Shown here in pieces: positions 10,201 through 18,600 of a stretch of DNA of 27,980 nucleotides. The DNA is from a virus. Under the pieces are notes generated by a model. The model searched no databases and was not told the DNA's origin. It was given only the letters and a program-made list of their open reading frames with translations. The translations under genes were made by a program, and so were the position numbers. The stretch lies in IMG/VR virus record IMGVR_UViG_3300006928_000054, positions 1-27,980 of that record; one strand, 5' to 3'. Numbering within the stretch: the first letter of the stretch is position 1; each line of letters starts with the position of its first letter.

Positions 10201-11678
10201 TTAATGGATTAGATACTCTATATCTAACTGGAATGCAAGCAGAAGAATTTACTGCTGGTGCTAATCTAAACTACTTCCATGAAGCTGGAACTGTTGTTGA
10301 TTCTGGTCAAGATGTTTATAGGTATGATGCTACAGGTAGCATTTATACTGGAGAATATGCAAGAATCAATCATTTCAATCACGGAATGTATGGTATTGGT
10401 AATAAGGTAGAGGTTAGTGGTGTTGAACCCAATACTTTACCATCAACATTATCTACATTAGTCAACTCTACTACAACTAGCGTTTCTATCGCTGACAGTA
10501 CTGGATTTGATGTATTTGAAGGAGTACTTGTTAGTGCTGCTAATACTGGTTATGCTAAGATTAATAATGAGGTTATTTCCTACACAACTGTTGGTATTAA
10601 CACTCTAAGTGGTATTGTTAGAGGAGTAGATAATACTCAATCTATCAATCATACTGAAGGTTCTGTAATTAGCAAATACGAATTTGCTGGTGTATCATTA
10701 AGTAAGATTAATGCAGAGCATGATGTATCACCTTTAGAGAAGAAGATGGATGATTATGTCATCAAAGTTGATAGAGGCGGTAGATCTGCTGATAACGGCG
10801 GTCTCAGTATGCCTCAGTTAGGATTCAATGCTGAGATATATGGTGGTGGTGCTAATGCACACGCTTCTAAGAATATCCAGTATAATACTATTGTTCCAGC
10901 ATTCGATGTAACTACTCCAGGGGCAACAGACTCTGCAGTTGTTAATGTAAGAACTGTTAGTGGAACTAGTGTTGATGGTAATGAAACATCATTTACTGAT
11001 CTTGGATTCTTACCATGTGCAGTTAATCAAGAGACTAAATTACCAAGTACTAGAATCGTTGCTTCCGAAGTTAATGAGAAGAATAGTCTTACTTCCTTAT
11101 TCAGGAATAAATCTTTGACAACAAGGATTGCTATTTCTAACGGTGGTAATTTCTGGAGTTCTCCTATGTTGTGTTTAGACACAGCAAATGTTCAGTTCAC
11201 TTCAAGTAGACTTAATAAACCAATTGGTAATTATGCTACTGATCCAAGAGCTAATGTTCTAACAGGAGATTTACATACCTCATATTATCAATCAAAGATA
11301 ATAAACATCAAACAACCTGCAACTTCTCTTAAAGTTGTATTTGATGCATTTAGACCTGCATCAGTTGATTTTAGAGTTATGTACAGTTTGGTAAGAGGCG
11401 ACTCCAGTGAAATCGAACAGAGTTTTGAGTTATTCCCAGGATACTTAAATAGTGTCGATACCACGGGTGATGGCTTTGGAGATACAATGCTTGACTCTGC
11501 TGCCAATGATGGACAAGCAGACAAGTTTATTCTTCCAGCATACAAGTGGAATGAGTATCAGTACACTAGAAATGATTTGTCACCATTTACAGGATTTGTT
11601 ATTAAAATCGTGTTAAGTGGAACAAACCAAGCTGATATTCCAATCATTAAGAATGTTCGAGCACTAGCATTAGCATGA
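4293..11678 (+). CDS. Giant DUF4815-type virion protein (baseplate or fibre)
   Basis: A 2461-residue protein. Its N-terminus (PYYDDFDRTDNYHRVLFKPG, then PVQARELTNLQS) is the signature of the DUF4815 family found in myovirus structural clusters. It follows gp8 where T4 has genes 9-11, so a role at the baseplate rim or in anchoring fibres is inferred. Residues about 1-1580 are the long DUF4815-type region. Residues about 1579-1645 form a proline-rich linker of PGPP, PNPIP and PPPP runs. A conserved-looking segment follows (DDPLAQSFMV, then VDVYFATID). Residues about 1895-1990 hold GLNY/GNGY beta modules. Residues about 2060-2140 have a GF...G..........NNEVISYT...L.GIVRG pattern. No enzyme motif is seen. 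The stop overlaps the next start (ATGA). Molecular function is not established by the sequence. Confidence 0.88.
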   Translation: MPQQTNLNISPYYDDFDRTDNYHRVLFKPGYPVQARELTNLQSIMQNQVEQFGSHIFKEGSVVVPGACHYDGQYFCVKLDPTHLGTDIEVYLQDIVGKRIKGETSDVTALVVNYITSETSTENHPTLYIKYLRPGPSGDFQYFENSENLLLEEQVTYGNTTLGEGSSFASTISIDASTIGTSASIGDGVYFVRGAFVRVNQQTIILEQYHNAPFYRIGLQVVEKAVNAKEDPKLYDNAKGYSNYAAPGADRLKIELVLTKKETEEKDDTDFIELMRVRAGRIETWEKRDPQYNMIRDYIAKRTHDESGDYTVSPFFVNVRNSLNDRKGNDGLFYANEPTVEGNTPNDDLACVKISPGTAYIKGYEFKTFGTTVDVLKPRTTQEEFNRESFALQMGNSVTVNNVSGITTFRNTIDLQLADATGSGKTKIGEAKVYNFGLVDAKYEDAATDFDLFLYDVQTYTTLDLNDYVSSNEVNASAYLRGNQSGATAYAVNAGAGSSTLTITQTSGVFQPGEQIIVNGKEENVSRTVEKVITYDMNDVTSFAQSGNSFTADKKLYGKVPFGFNATDQVRITTGGVVTSPGRTFERFQPGDIIRYQIPGNSRIQQNVVEVVANTGANMTVRAISSVTNLYNGALPGSTYEGQIRIGEQDLVSNDGGGLYLRLPATNVADIDFTGSEMIFSEQVTGESTDANGVLVVSTSSIDIDDINFVAFDQERYQVQYSNGNIAEIDQSQVEVATNTLTINGLNFNQSGIRVNVTVSKKNIKSKVKSYLKSQTTEIIYSNNSGSGTNASSTLNDGLTSKQLYGTRVQDEHICLNHPDVSEVVAVYESLDNNAPIFDKLIFTSTDSILSEAIVGEDILGATTNAVARVVSVDAGSSSISVVYRTADKFNLLEELNFQDSNTSSILQAVSPGKYRDVTDLFVLDSGQREQYYDYSRLVRFDNSYIPSRKLSIVFDRYEIPSADTGDIFTVNSYDAERFNHDIPLIGMNKVRATDTLDFRPRVSEYSPASASFSPFYQSSRIFNDEPKRITTPNESAEFGFKNYLGRIDKLIMKTAGNVVVSKGTPSNNPKPPADELDGMTIAVITMPAYLYDINDSAVYLMDNRRYTMRDIGRIEDRVGNLEKVTSLSLLEQKVATLQVKDADGLDRFKSGFFADSFKSSDFVDVSSPIDVDVDKGELRPLNDLSSVDMQLLPSTQLPPEELDLSQDFALLDNNTRKTGRMITLNYEEEVFVSQDFATRVNNLNPFLVHKFKGDVTLNPSSDNWISTRRSRTLQTQTIRRTSYDTRLSVNNIDGGFGDDELRMSESSGVRSVERDDIRSENTYIASETFDPWCRSRNVAFNVQCLRPFSRYFIFFDQVGTVDVVPKIIGITNVIGAFSVGETITALVGGETFRFRLCRPDHKEGPFANPTRVFEQNPLDRNETLPTAYSQGSTVINIDCNALAAAAQGDFFGFLPIGTVIAGETSGAQATISNAGAQQGAGLELRTDAYGDVYGAVWIRDPERTPTPLARIRSGEREFKVTSSSTNATGLRGSTLISSGAATYTAVGTTRNVQTDVRVTTLETTTIERNYGLTFVNRRPPPPHEPPAPDPPVIIVMPPRTVRVPGPPVPNPIPGPPVPGPPVFVPVPNPIPNPIPTPVPTQEANQDDPLAQSFMVDQFGAYVTSVDVYFATIDTDPSRPAFVQLREMELGIPKKEIINKDAIVFLNSADIQTSVDASIPTHVTFPSPVYLKPATEYAFIVGAPANGYEIFTAEMGQTALNAQNLPTAAGRVYANQFLVGNMFKSSNGRTWTPSQFEDLTFKLYRAKFTSDDGVITFQNPPLRSNNATLPPLNTDPIQALPKKAAVGFTTTTTPGHIGTVFVPGRKVGDSTATYRYGYIEDRGGPATGVVGINTGGLNYGTPLAAVRTFNITGKGTGLKLGVTVGAGASAITAATISIAGNGYKVGDMVGIVTADMSGSGTGVRIGINSINGLDTLYLTGMQAEEFTAGANLNYFHEAGTVVDSGQDVYRYDATGSIYTGEYARINHFNHGMYGIGNKVEVSGVEPNTLPSTLSTLVNSTTTSVSIADSTGFDVFEGVLVSAANTGYAKINNEVISYTTVGINTLSGIVRGVDNTQSINHTEGSVISKYEFAGVSLSKINAEHDVSPLEKKMDDYVIKVDRGGRSADNGGLSMPQLGFNAEIYGGGANAHASKNIQYNTIVPAFDVTTPGATDSAVVNVRTVSGTSVDGNETSFTDLGFLPCAVNQETKLPSTRIVASEVNEKNSLTSLFRNKSLTTRIAISNGGNFWSSPMLCLDTANVQFTSSRLNKPIGNYATDPRANVLTGDLHTSYYQSKIINIKQPATSLKVVFDAFRPASVDFRVMYSLVRGDSSEIEQSFELFPGYLNSVDTTGDGFGDTMLDSAANDGQADKFILPAYKWNEYQYTRNDLSPFTGFVIKIVLSGTNQADIPIIKNVRALALA

Positions 11679-11872
11679 TCCCAGTAAAAGGACACCCTAA
11701 TTTGTATAGGGATGAAGAAACAGGAGCTATCATTAATACTGATAGCTCTGGGTTTTCTGCGTATCAACAAGCAAAGTCTAAAAGAGCAAAGGAGAGAGAA
11801 GACATAGATAACATGAAGCATGAGATTTCTGAAATCAAAGACATGCTTGCAAAAATTACAGCAAAATTATGA
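11675..11872 (+). CDS. Small coiled-coil protein, unknown function
   Basis: A 65-residue protein whose ATG overlaps the stop of the giant DUF4815 gene (ATGA), indicating translational coupling. The N-terminal half has HPNLYRDEETGAIIN, a short tyrosine/acidic motif that I recall from small proteins of marine T4-like phages. The C-terminal half is charged and heptad-like (MKHEISEIKDMLAKI), consistent with a short oligomeric coiled coil. It has no membrane segment or signal peptide. It overlaps the next small gene by four bases. Its position between two giant trimer-type structural genes would suit a minor virion part or a fibre-assembly chaperone, but neither is shown. Confidence 0.8.
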   Translation: MIPVKGHPNLYRDEETGAIINTDSSGFSAYQQAKSKRAKEREDIDNMKHEISEIKDMLAKITAKL

Positions 11873-12036
11873 GAGATCCACACAAAGAATTTTTAAGATT
11901 TCATTATGGTGAAGAAGCAGGTCCACAGGATACTTCTAATCTAACTGATATTGAATTAATAAGAGCAGACATAGATACTCTTCACAAAAAGGTTGATATG
12001 CTAGTGGTAGAGATAAAGAAACTAAATACCTTATAG
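11869..12036 (+). CDS. Small coiled-coil protein, unknown function
   Basis: A 55-residue protein that starts inside the stop of the preceding gene (ATGA overlap) and ends at the TAG at 12034. The N-terminus contains EFLRFHYGEEAGP. The C-terminal 30 residues are a regular amphipathic heptad pattern (LIRADIDTLHKKVDMLVVEI) predicted to form a coiled coil. The tight overlap with coding neighbours on the upstream side supports it as a real gene despite its size. It may work with the preceding protein, which also ends in a coiled coil. I do not recognise a specific family. Confidence 0.72.
   Translation: MRDPHKEFLRFHYGEEAGPQDTSNLTDIELIRADIDTLHKKVDMLVVEIKKLNTL
12022..12028 (+). promoter_or_regulatory. 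Late-promoter-like CTAAATA before the fibre operon
   Basis: CTAAATA, a variant of the late octamer, lies at the very end of the upstream 55-residue gene, 28 bases before the ATG at 12057. The same heptamer sits at the end of gp16 with similar spacing to the next ATG. A role as late promoter for the fibre and neck genes is inferred from this repeated placement. Confidence 0.4.
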
Positions 12037-12056
12037 GATAATAGTAAGCATAGCAG

Positions 12057-12392
12057 ATGGCAATTTTTGTCTCTAATTTGCAGATTGAACAGGGAACTGA
12101 TTTTGAGCACTTATTTGCACTTGGTGATAATGATAATAATACTACCCTGAATCTAGCAGGTTTTACAGCGTCAGCACAACTAAGAAAATGGGCAGGTAGT
12201 ACAAACTATGTTGCCTTTGCTTCGACTATATCCAGTCCATTGGACGGAGAGATCCAGATTTCGATGGCATCTACTATAACAACCGACATAAAACCTGGTC
12301 GTTACCTTTATGATGTTCTTTTGAATGACGGTACTAGTAAGGTAAAAGTCGTTGAAGGAATGATCAATGTTAGAGCAGGGGTAACAAGGTAA
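12057..12392 (+). CDS. BppU-N-like beta-sandwich virion protein
   Basis: A 111-residue protein with the pattern of small phage proteins encoded next to fibre genes: an opening QGTDFEHLFAL strand, a DGEIQISMAS strand, then KPGRYLYDVLL followed by VVEGMINVRAGVTR. This GrY..DV......v..G...V...VT arrangement resembles the N-terminal domain of baseplate upper proteins (BppU type) and related Ig-like folds. By that analogy it may attach a fibre or receptor-binding protein to the baseplate. Its stop overlaps the next start (TAATG), and the giant fibre gene follows one gene later. The assignment is by pattern memory only, and it could be a minor structural protein of another fold. Confidence 0.78.
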   Translation: MAIFVSNLQIEQGTDFEHLFALGDNDNNTTLNLAGFTASAQLRKWAGSTNYVAFASTISSPLDGEIQISMASTITTDIKPGRYLYDVLLNDGTSKVKVVEGMINVRAGVTR

Positions 12393-12607
12393 TGCCTTCT
12401 TTACGAATTGGTACTGGCAGCCAAGTTAAGGTTATTGCCAGCGGCTCCTTAGGGGGAGGCGGTGGAGGAGGTAAACTAGTTTTACTTTCTGATGTTAATG
12501 CCAATAATCTAGCAAACGGTAGTTTCCTAGTTTATGACTCAGCATCCGCTAAATTTATAACGCAAACTAACTTACCATCCACCACAATTGATGGAGGGGA
12601 ATACTAA
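12392..12607 (+). CDS. Small glycine-rich virion-associated protein
   Basis: A 71-residue protein joined to both neighbours by TAATG stop/start overlaps. A run of seven glycines (residues about 21-27) separates a short beta-like N-terminus (LRIGTGSQVKVIASG) from a C-terminal part with LSDVNANNLANGSFLVYDS. The second part resembles strand-turn motifs found in phage fibre proteins. The gene sits directly before the giant fibre, which suggests a connector or fibre-tip accessory role. It lacks cysteines, membrane segments or enzyme motifs, and its function is unknown. Confidence 0.75.
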   Translation: MPSLRIGTGSQVKVIASGSLGGGGGGGKLVLLSDVNANNLANGSFLVYDSASAKFITQTNLPSTTIDGGEY

Positions 12608-15600
12608 TGGCCGCAACGATTCTGATCAAGAGGACGCAAGGAACCTCTCCACCAACCGCAGCACCAGTTGGAACTGGTGTATCATTTGGTGAATTAGTAT
12701 ATACCTACGATACATCTGATGTAGGTGCTGGTAAGTCGTATAAGAAATTATATATTGGTAACCCAGCTGGCCCTACTCAACCTCCAATTGTTGTTGGTGG
12801 TGAGTATTACACTCAAATGTTGCCAGAGAACCCAGCTGACTTTGGTAAGCCAGTTGCTTCTAAGGCAGTTATCCTTAACCCCTCAGGGCAAGTTGTATCT
12901 TGGAATGTTCAGACTGATCTTAATGTAGGTGCATCAGCAACAGTTACTTCTGATTTAACAGTTGGTGGTAATTTGAATGTCACAGGCGATTTAACATATG
13001 ATGAAGTAAATGCAAGAAACTGGAATATAACTGGTGTAGGTACTATCCCTACTCTTTATGTAACTGACATTACTGATACTCTCAACCTACAAAGTAAGGT
13101 AGGTATTATCAGTGCTCTTTCTGGTGTCGGTGCTACATACAACGATTTTAATTCAACATCTGCACAGTTTGAGCAGATTAATGTAAGTCATGCATCCACT
13201 ACTAAGAACCTCACGGTTACTGGTATTGCAACAATTGAAGATAATGTAGATTTCAGAACGCAGTTAATAAGAATTGGTAGAGAAGCAGGTGAACTAGAAA
13301 CTGATGGTAGTGATCGTCAGGGGTTCTTTATCGGTAACTGGGCAGGTCAACAAGCTGGTTTAGGTAATAACACTAAGAGAAACATTGCTATTGGTCACAG
13401 TGCCTTCCAGAAGGGTGGTAAGACTAAGGCAGAATCCAACCTCTTCTTAGGACATTTTGCTGGTCAAGAAGCAGAAGGTTCGCATAACATCTATATTGGT
13501 GATAAGGTAGCACAGGATTTAGGTTCTCAATCTGTTATCACTTATGGTGAGACTGGTAATGCCAGTACCATTTCATTCTCTGATGGTAGTTCATTGGGTA
13601 ATGATCCATATGCTTACAGAGTATATGGTACTACAGATAATTTCTCCAACATACAGGGTGGAGATTGGGCATTTGAGATATCCCAACTTGGTGACCTTGG
13701 AACCATTAACAATGCTGTTACTGGTAACCTATCATTTAACATTGGTACTTGTACTAATGCTCATCTAGCAAAATTAATTGGTCAGCAGATTACAGTTAAG
13801 GGACAGGATAACTTTGCCTTATTAACTGATCCAAATGATGCTATCTACTTATCAAGTGGTAGTATTGGATTAACAGATACTTATGGTTTCATAGTTGTTA
13901 GATCTGGTATTACCACAAATAGTGGTAAAGAAGATCACGATCAGAACATTGGTATAGGTCGTGAAGCACTATGGGGTGCTGGTATATCAACTAACCAGAG
14001 CAACAACATTGCTATTGGTGCGTTTACTTTATACAATGTTAATGGTAGTGATAATATAGCTATTGGTAATTCTGCTGGTACTCATAATACTGGTAGTAAC
14101 AATGTTATCATTGGTAAAGGACAAGATGTTAGATATCCAGAGCAAGACGATCAGTTAATAATTGGTTCAGGTGATGTTAAGTGGGTTTCTGGTAATAGCG
14201 ACGGTTGGGTCGGCGTGGGGACTACCACGCCTACAGCGTTGCTCGATGTGGATGGTGATGTCAACATTACTGGTGTTGCTACTGTTCCACAAATAGATGT
14301 TAATGATATTGGTGTTGAGGATATTAAGATTACTGCTGGTATAGCAACTGATCTAGCAGTTACAAATTTAGTTAACGCTGTTGGTATTGTTACTAATGCT
14401 TACATTGATGTAGGTGTTGTAACATCATTGGTTGGTACTTATGCAACCATTACTGTATTTGATACAGAAACTGCTGATCTTAAAGATGTTAAGATTACTG
14501 CTGGTATCATTACCGACATTGTTGGTACTGCTGCAACTATCACTACGATTGATGCTACAGTAACTGACATTATACATGGTAATATTGTTGCTGGTGTTAT
14601 CACATCGATAACTGGTATCTATGCAACCATTACTAATTTTGATACTGAATTAGCAGATCTTAAGGATGTTAAGATTACTTCAGGTATCATAACTGATATC
14701 GTTGGTACTGCAGCGACTATAACAACAATTGATGCTACAGAAGGAGATATAGTTAACGCTAAGATTACTGCAGGTATTATTACATCACAGGTTGGTACTT
14801 ACGCAACCATAACAGTATTTGATACAGAGACTGCTGATCTTAATGATGTTAAGATTACTACTGGTTTAGCAACAGATTTCGCAGTTACAAATCTAAGATC
14901 TCAAGTTGCGATTGCTACTAATGCTTATGTTGATGTTGGTGTTGTAACATCACTTGTTGGTACTTATGCAACTATAACAGATGTTCATATTACCAATGAC
15001 CTTAGAGTTGGTGGTGCAACTACCTTCACTGGTAATGTAACATTCAATGGCGGTACAATTGGTCTTGGTGATTCTGTAACAGATAATGTTGTATTCAATG
15101 CAGACATTGATTCTAACTTTATCCCTGATGATGACGATACCTACAGTATTGGTACTGCTACTCAACAGTGGAAAGATATTCACATTGATGGTACTGCTTA
15201 TGTTGATGACTTAAGTGTTGATTCAACCGTCGGTACTTATGCAACTATAACAGTATTTGATACAGAGACTGCTGATCTTAAGGATGTTAAGATTACCTCT
15301 GGTATTATTACATCAATAGTTGGTACTTATGCGACTATTACAACTTTCGATACTGAAACTGCAGACCTTAAGGATGTTAAGATTACCTCTGGTATTATCA
15401 CAGACATCGTTGGTACTGCAGCTACAATCACTACGATTGATGCTACGGAAGGTGATATAGTCAATGCTAAGATTACTGCTGGTGTTGTTACATCGATAGT
15501 TGGTACTTATGCAACCATAACAGTATTTGATACTGAGACTGCAGATCTTAAGGATGTTAAGATCACTTCTGGTATCATTACCGACATCGTTGGTACTGCT

Positions 15601-18600
15601 GCATCTATAACAACAATTGATGTTACAGAAGGAGATATAGTTAATGCTAAGATCACTGCAGGTGTTGTAACTTCACTGGTTGGTACTTACGCTACTATTA
15701 CAACTGCACATGTCAATGTTTTAAGTGCTGATAGTTTAGCCTTGACTGGGTTAGCAGTTACTGATGTAGTTGTTGCTACTGCAGCAACCTTCACAGGTGT
15801 TATTGATGTTAATACTGCAGATATTGTAAACCTTACGATTGGTGCTGGTTATGTAACCTCTCTATATGATTCCACTGGAGTTGTTGGTATTAACACTCAA
15901 CATATGTTGAGCACTAATGCTGATGGTACTCTTTCATGGAAGGAACCTTCACAAATTGGTATTTCTACAGTTAACCCTGGTACTGATGTATGGTTTGTTG
16001 CTACTCATGGTGTTGATGATAACGAACCTTCTCGTGGTCGTACTGATGACAGACCATTCAGAACGATTAAGTATGCTGTACAAAGAATTTCTAATAAGTA
16101 TGATCATACCTATAACGGTGGTACTGCTTTAAACGCAGTTAATATTCAGAGTGGTTCTTTTGCTGGTAATCAATGGTCTCCTAATGCAGCAACATATAAT
16201 GCTCTTACAGGTAACTTAACTCTATCAGGTGGTGTTCATCAGTTGACCACAGGTGATACTATCACCCTTGATAATAATTCATTATCATTCACATGTAATA
16301 TGGATGGTAATGCAACTTCGCATACTTATCCTCGTGCAACTGATCCTATTGCAGGAGTAACAACTGCTGTTACTGTACTAACCACTACATCATTCAGTTT
16401 AAATGTTAATATCGCTCCTAATAGTAGAGGAGTTAATGAGACATTGAACATCGGTGGTGGTGTTTATGAAGAGGTATTCCCAATTACAGTCCCAGAAGGT
16501 CTTACTGTTAAAGGTAACGGTCTTCGTGCAACTAAGATTGTTCCTACATCTGCTACTAAGCAGAAAGACGCATTCTTAATGAATGACAGAACAGTTGTTG
16601 AAGACTTAACTATTGCAGATGTCTTCTTTGACACACCAAATAATACTGGTTTTGCGTTTAGATATGCTCCTGGTATCGCTGTTAGCATGAGGTCACCTTA
16701 TGTTCAGCGTGTAACCGTGATGAACAAGGGTACTAATATTACCGCATCTGATCCTTACGGTTATTCAACTGCAGATTCACCTCCAGCATCTATGATTGCT
16801 GGTGGTGGTGCATATATTGATGGTTCGGTGATGGCAGAAGGATCGTTAGAAGCAGCAATGCTCTTTAACGAGTGTACATTTATTGTACCTAACAGTCAGG
16901 GTGTTGTAATGACTAACGGTGCTCGTGTTGAGTACCTAAACTGCTTTACATACTTTGCTTCTGAAGCACTTAAGGGTGTATCTGGAACTCTTGGTATTTC
17001 ATCTGTAGGTAAGACACGATTAAGATTAACTGGTATTACTACAGTTGGTGTAGGTAACACTATTACTTACTATGATACTGATGGTACTACTGGATTGGGT
17101 ACTGCTATTGTTGCTAACTATGATGGAACATATCTAGATGTAACAGGCAAGCAAACAGGTTTTGAAGTCCTTAATAATAGAGTTGCTAAGACAGTAACAT
17201 TCAACGATAACGCTCAATTAGATACTACAGTTAAGAAGTTTGGTACTTCATCACTTAAGTTAGACGGTACTAATGATTCTATTAGTCTATCATCTAGTGG
17301 TGATCTTGGATTTGGAACTGATAAAGACTTTACTGTTGACTTCTGGGCATACACAAATACTACAGGACTCTCTAGTGCAACTCTAATTGACTTCAGAGCA
17401 AATGGAACTGATGCAGAAGGTCTAAGTATTGCTTACCGTGCTGCTGGTGAAGTAGATGTTCGTGTTGGTACAACTACTGCTATCACAGGTTCTGGTGCTG
17501 GTATAGGCACAGGTGCTTGGCATCATATCGCACTCGCAAGACAAGGTACAAATACAAGACTATTTGTTGATGGTACTCAGAGGGGTATTAAGACTTCTGA
17601 TACAACCGATTATGGTTCCACTAAACCATTAGTAATTGGTGCTGACTATGATGGTGGAAGTAATAATGTCACAGGATGGATTGATGAATTTAGAGTAGAA
17701 TATGATGTTGCTAAGTATACTGCCAACTTTACTGCACCTACAGTAGCACATACTGGAGATGCTGATACTAAGGTATTATTACACTTTGATGGTCTTGCAG
17801 GTCTTACAACCACGACTGACGATGTAGTCCGTAATCAGGATATCAGAATCGTTCAAGCAGGTGGTGGTATTGGAACTGCTACTAAGGTACAATTAGCAGA
17901 TTACAGTCAGTTCGGTGCTGACATGCGTTCAGTTGGTTGTGCTGTTGAGTACGGTCAGAAGGGTGTAATTGCTGATGGTGATGGTGTTACTCTTAGAATG
18001 TTCGCACTGAACTTTAACCAAGTTGGTTCAGGTGGAGATATTAGTAACGATCCTAATACTGTAATACAAGCAAATGAAGTTACTCAGACCAATAATGGTG
18101 AGGTATCATTTGTAAGTATTGACCAGAAGGGAGACTTCCGTGTTGGTGATGCGTTCTATGTTGACCAAGAAAATGGTACAGTTGCATTCTCACAACAGGT
18201 AACCAGTCTACAAGCACTATCTAACTTAACTATTTCAGACTCTTCTGGTAATAGCAGTCAGGTAACTCCTACCAGTGGTACATTTGGTAATATCCAGATT
18301 GCTGGTAATAACATTGAATCTACTACAGGTGATATTAACATTGACCCTGCTGGTGCTGGTGATATTAACATTACTGGTGATGTCAATGTCTTAGGTATCC
18401 TAACCGCTACAACCATTCAACTGGATGCATTCCAGAAGGGTGATACATCTATTGCTTTAACTGATAGTGGTAGTGATGGTACTATCGTTTCAAGTACTGA
18501 GAATACTGAAGCGATGCGTATCGATGCCAATCAGAAAATTGGTATTGGAACTGCTAGTGTTAGAGATAGACTAGATGTATTAGACACTGCTAGATTTGAG

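Noticed and set aside
14341-15708. Regular direct repeats resembling a CRISPR array
   Set aside because: The repeats are contiguous 90-base units in frame within a long ORF, with no unique spacers; they code for fibre shaft repeats.
17161-17830. LamG segment as a recently inserted mobile element
   Set aside because: No flanking repeats, change of strand or broken frame is visible; domain-level exchange is a sufficient explanation.
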